Shown in pieces: positions 32,361 to 33,333 of a DNA stretch of 33,333 bases (position 1 is its first letter; every line of letters begins with the position of its first letter). This stretch comes from Thalassospira profundimaris WP0211. Its GTDB lineage: Bacteria > Pseudomonadota > Alphaproteobacteria > Rhodospirillales > Thalassospiraceae. The stretch is from NCBI RefSeq assembly GCF_000300275.1, contig NZ_AMRN01000016.1, forward strand, positions 1 to 33,333. Direction: 5' to 3'. Made by a program: the position numbers and the translations under genes. The notes under the pieces are model-generated. The model was given only the letters and a program-made list of their open reading frames with translations. It did no database searches and was not told the DNA's origin.

Positions 32361-32804
32361 TCAGCCCTTTGGCGATACCGTGATATCGACCACCGACCCG
32401 CTAAAGGAGCCCCCGGTCAACTTGATGGTCGCAACCCGGTTTTCACGGTCATAGACCAGAACCGAAATATCGGCGCGGACCACGGTCACCTTGCTCCAGC
32501 CAAAGTTTGGCATTTCGCGTTCATAGAAATCATACATCTGCGCTTGCGATCCGCCGGCATTCAGGACAAGCCGTCCGTGCCAGGCATCGGATGCGCCAAA
32601 GATGATGCTTCTGTCCATATCGAGTGACGAATTGGACGGCATCGGAATATCTGTGAACTGGGTGAAAGACGGACCTGGTTGGCCACCTTTGCCTTCACTG
32701 CTGCCCGGGCCCGTATTGGGCACAAGATTGGTGCCAGAGCACCCGGCAAGAGAGAGCCCCGCAAAGGCGGCGGCACATATAAGATATTGTCGCAGTCTCA
32801 TCAT
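32361..32804 (-). CDS. Small lipoprotein of unknown function
   Basis: A 147-residue precursor with a lipoprotein signal peptide and lipobox LSLAGC (Cys22). A Gly/Ser/Pro-rich tether follows (about 23-45), then a compact domain. Motifs are IPMPSNSSLDMDRSIIFG, MYDFYEREMPNFGW and VLVYDRENRVATIKL. I recall this YEREM-x-GW type of domain from hypothetical lipoproteins of alphaproteobacteria but know no function. The mature protein should sit on a membrane facing the periplasm. The start could be Met1 or Met2. Single gene, convergent with upp. Confidence 0.85.
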   Translation of the reverse strand: MMRLRQYLICAAAFAGLSLAGCSGTNLVPNTGPGSSEGKGGQPGPSFTQFTDIPMPSNSSLDMDRSIIFGASDAWHGRLVLNAGGSQAQMYDFYEREMPNFGWSKVTVVRADISVLVYDRENRVATIKLTGGSFSGSVVDITVSPKG

Positions 32805-33287
32805 CTTCCTTCGGTCCCCTGATGCCCGTCTTATAACGAGGGGTATGGATATCTCGCCCTATCATCGGGTCATAATGTAAAGGAAAGGTTCACATATTTG
32901 CTTTTGCGCCATTTTGCGGCCTTGCCCGGATGATATGTCCTTCTGGACTAAATTGTCGGAACTATCACGGTTAATATGACCTTTAATATGGTCGTGCGCA
33001 TTGCATCACATCAAACGGGTTGAACCTGATTTTGGGCCGATAGACGAATCAACGGCCTGTAATCTTGGTTTTTTCGAATCATTTTGATCCGGCGCAATGT
33101 TTTTTGCCCGGTAAAAGCCCAGTCTTTGCGGGTCTTTTTCAGGACCTTTTCGGGATTTTTCAACCAAGAGTCTGATGGGGACTGGTGTCTGACTTTTATG
33201 GTTGGATATGTCTTTTCGATTATGTTGTTGAAAAATAACAATATTCAGAAAAGTTCCCATTAAATGCATTTTTTTCTGAAAAAGGTG
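32805..33287. other. Non-coding spacer before the terminal promoter
   Basis: No gene is visible in this 483-base stretch; short frames here lack any protein-like features. It is AT-rich toward the right, with TTGTT/AACAA arms around A residues near 33220-33240. A direct repeat TTAATATG occurs twice 12 bases apart (32971 and 32983). AT-rich DNA upstream of a strong promoter would fit UP-element or FIS-type activation. Confidence 0.5.
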
Positions 33288-33316
33288 TTTACAGGTCGGG
33301 ATAGGGGCCCTATAAC
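33288..33316 (+). promoter_or_regulatory. Strong sigma-70 promoter, probably of an rRNA operon
   Basis: TTTACA (33288-33293) and TATAAC (33311-33316) are exactly 17 bases apart. The GC-rich segment after the -10 (CCGCCTCCACCGACGGG) is like the start of alphaproteobacterial rRNA leaders. The long AT-rich spacer upstream also fits. The transcribed gene lies outside the window, so the rRNA assignment is an inference. Confidence 0.55.
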
Positions 33317-33333
33317 CCGCCTCCACCGACGGG

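Noticed and set aside
32971..32990. Direct repeat TTAATATG, 12-base period
   Set aside because: Only two short AT-rich copies; too weak to call an operator or origin repeat.

Overview
The window looks like chromosomal DNA from an alphaproteobacterium, GC-rich overall. I infer a marine or aquatic Rhodospirillales member such as Thalassospira. The reasons are the duplicated TakP-like TRAP binding proteins, a globin-coupled chemoreceptor, a symporter-type hybrid histidine kinase, and dense intrinsic terminators. The genus is recognised by eye, not by a search. The window opens in the 3' end of a tRNA gene and closes on a strong promoter that looks like an rRNA-operon promoter, so neither edge is a natural boundary.

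1-7.8 kb is an iron or chelate uptake locus. A rightward operon exbB-exbD-exbD-tonB (299-2955) supplies TonB energy. It faces a leftward group made of a TonB-dependent receptor, a type III periplasmic binding protein and a DUF2218 protein (6613-3009). A PchR-like AraC regulator (6813-7823) is divergent from the receptor, with a Fur-like box between them. No ABC permease or ATPase is present. The second ExbD has Asn where the proton-carrying Asp should be.

7.8-13.4 kb holds a soluble globin-coupled chemoreceptor, a small phage-type lysozyme-like protein, two tandem Tat-exported TRAP 2-oxoacid-type binding proteins without their membrane subunits, and a helical protein of unknown function. A 268-bp element with long terminal inverted repeats (MITE-like) lies between the first binding-protein gene and its terminator.

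13.4-24.2 kb carries a 1322-residue sensor kinase (symporter, PAS, PAS, kinase, receiver), an AT-rich orphan gene with a HEPN-like motif, a higBA toxin-antitoxin pair, a LysE-type exporter with an AraC regulator, an AI-2E-family permease, and a Tat-exported protein built from two YdhR-like repeats. That last gene is divergent from a TetR regulator with two operator-like palindromes between them. A LuxR-type response regulator follows and could be the partner of the kinase.

24.2-33.3 kb holds aminopeptidase N, a transmembrane chemoreceptor with an unusual acidic Ala/Thr/Pro insert, a probable new small RNA of about 180 nt (promoter, four hairpins, terminator), a SPOR-domain membrane protein, uracil phosphoribosyltransferase, a small lipoprotein, and a 480-bp spacer leading into the terminal promoter.

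The most interesting points are the sRNA candidate (about 29980-30157), the Asp-to-Asn ExbD, the MITE-like insertion, and the TetR/double-YdhR module.
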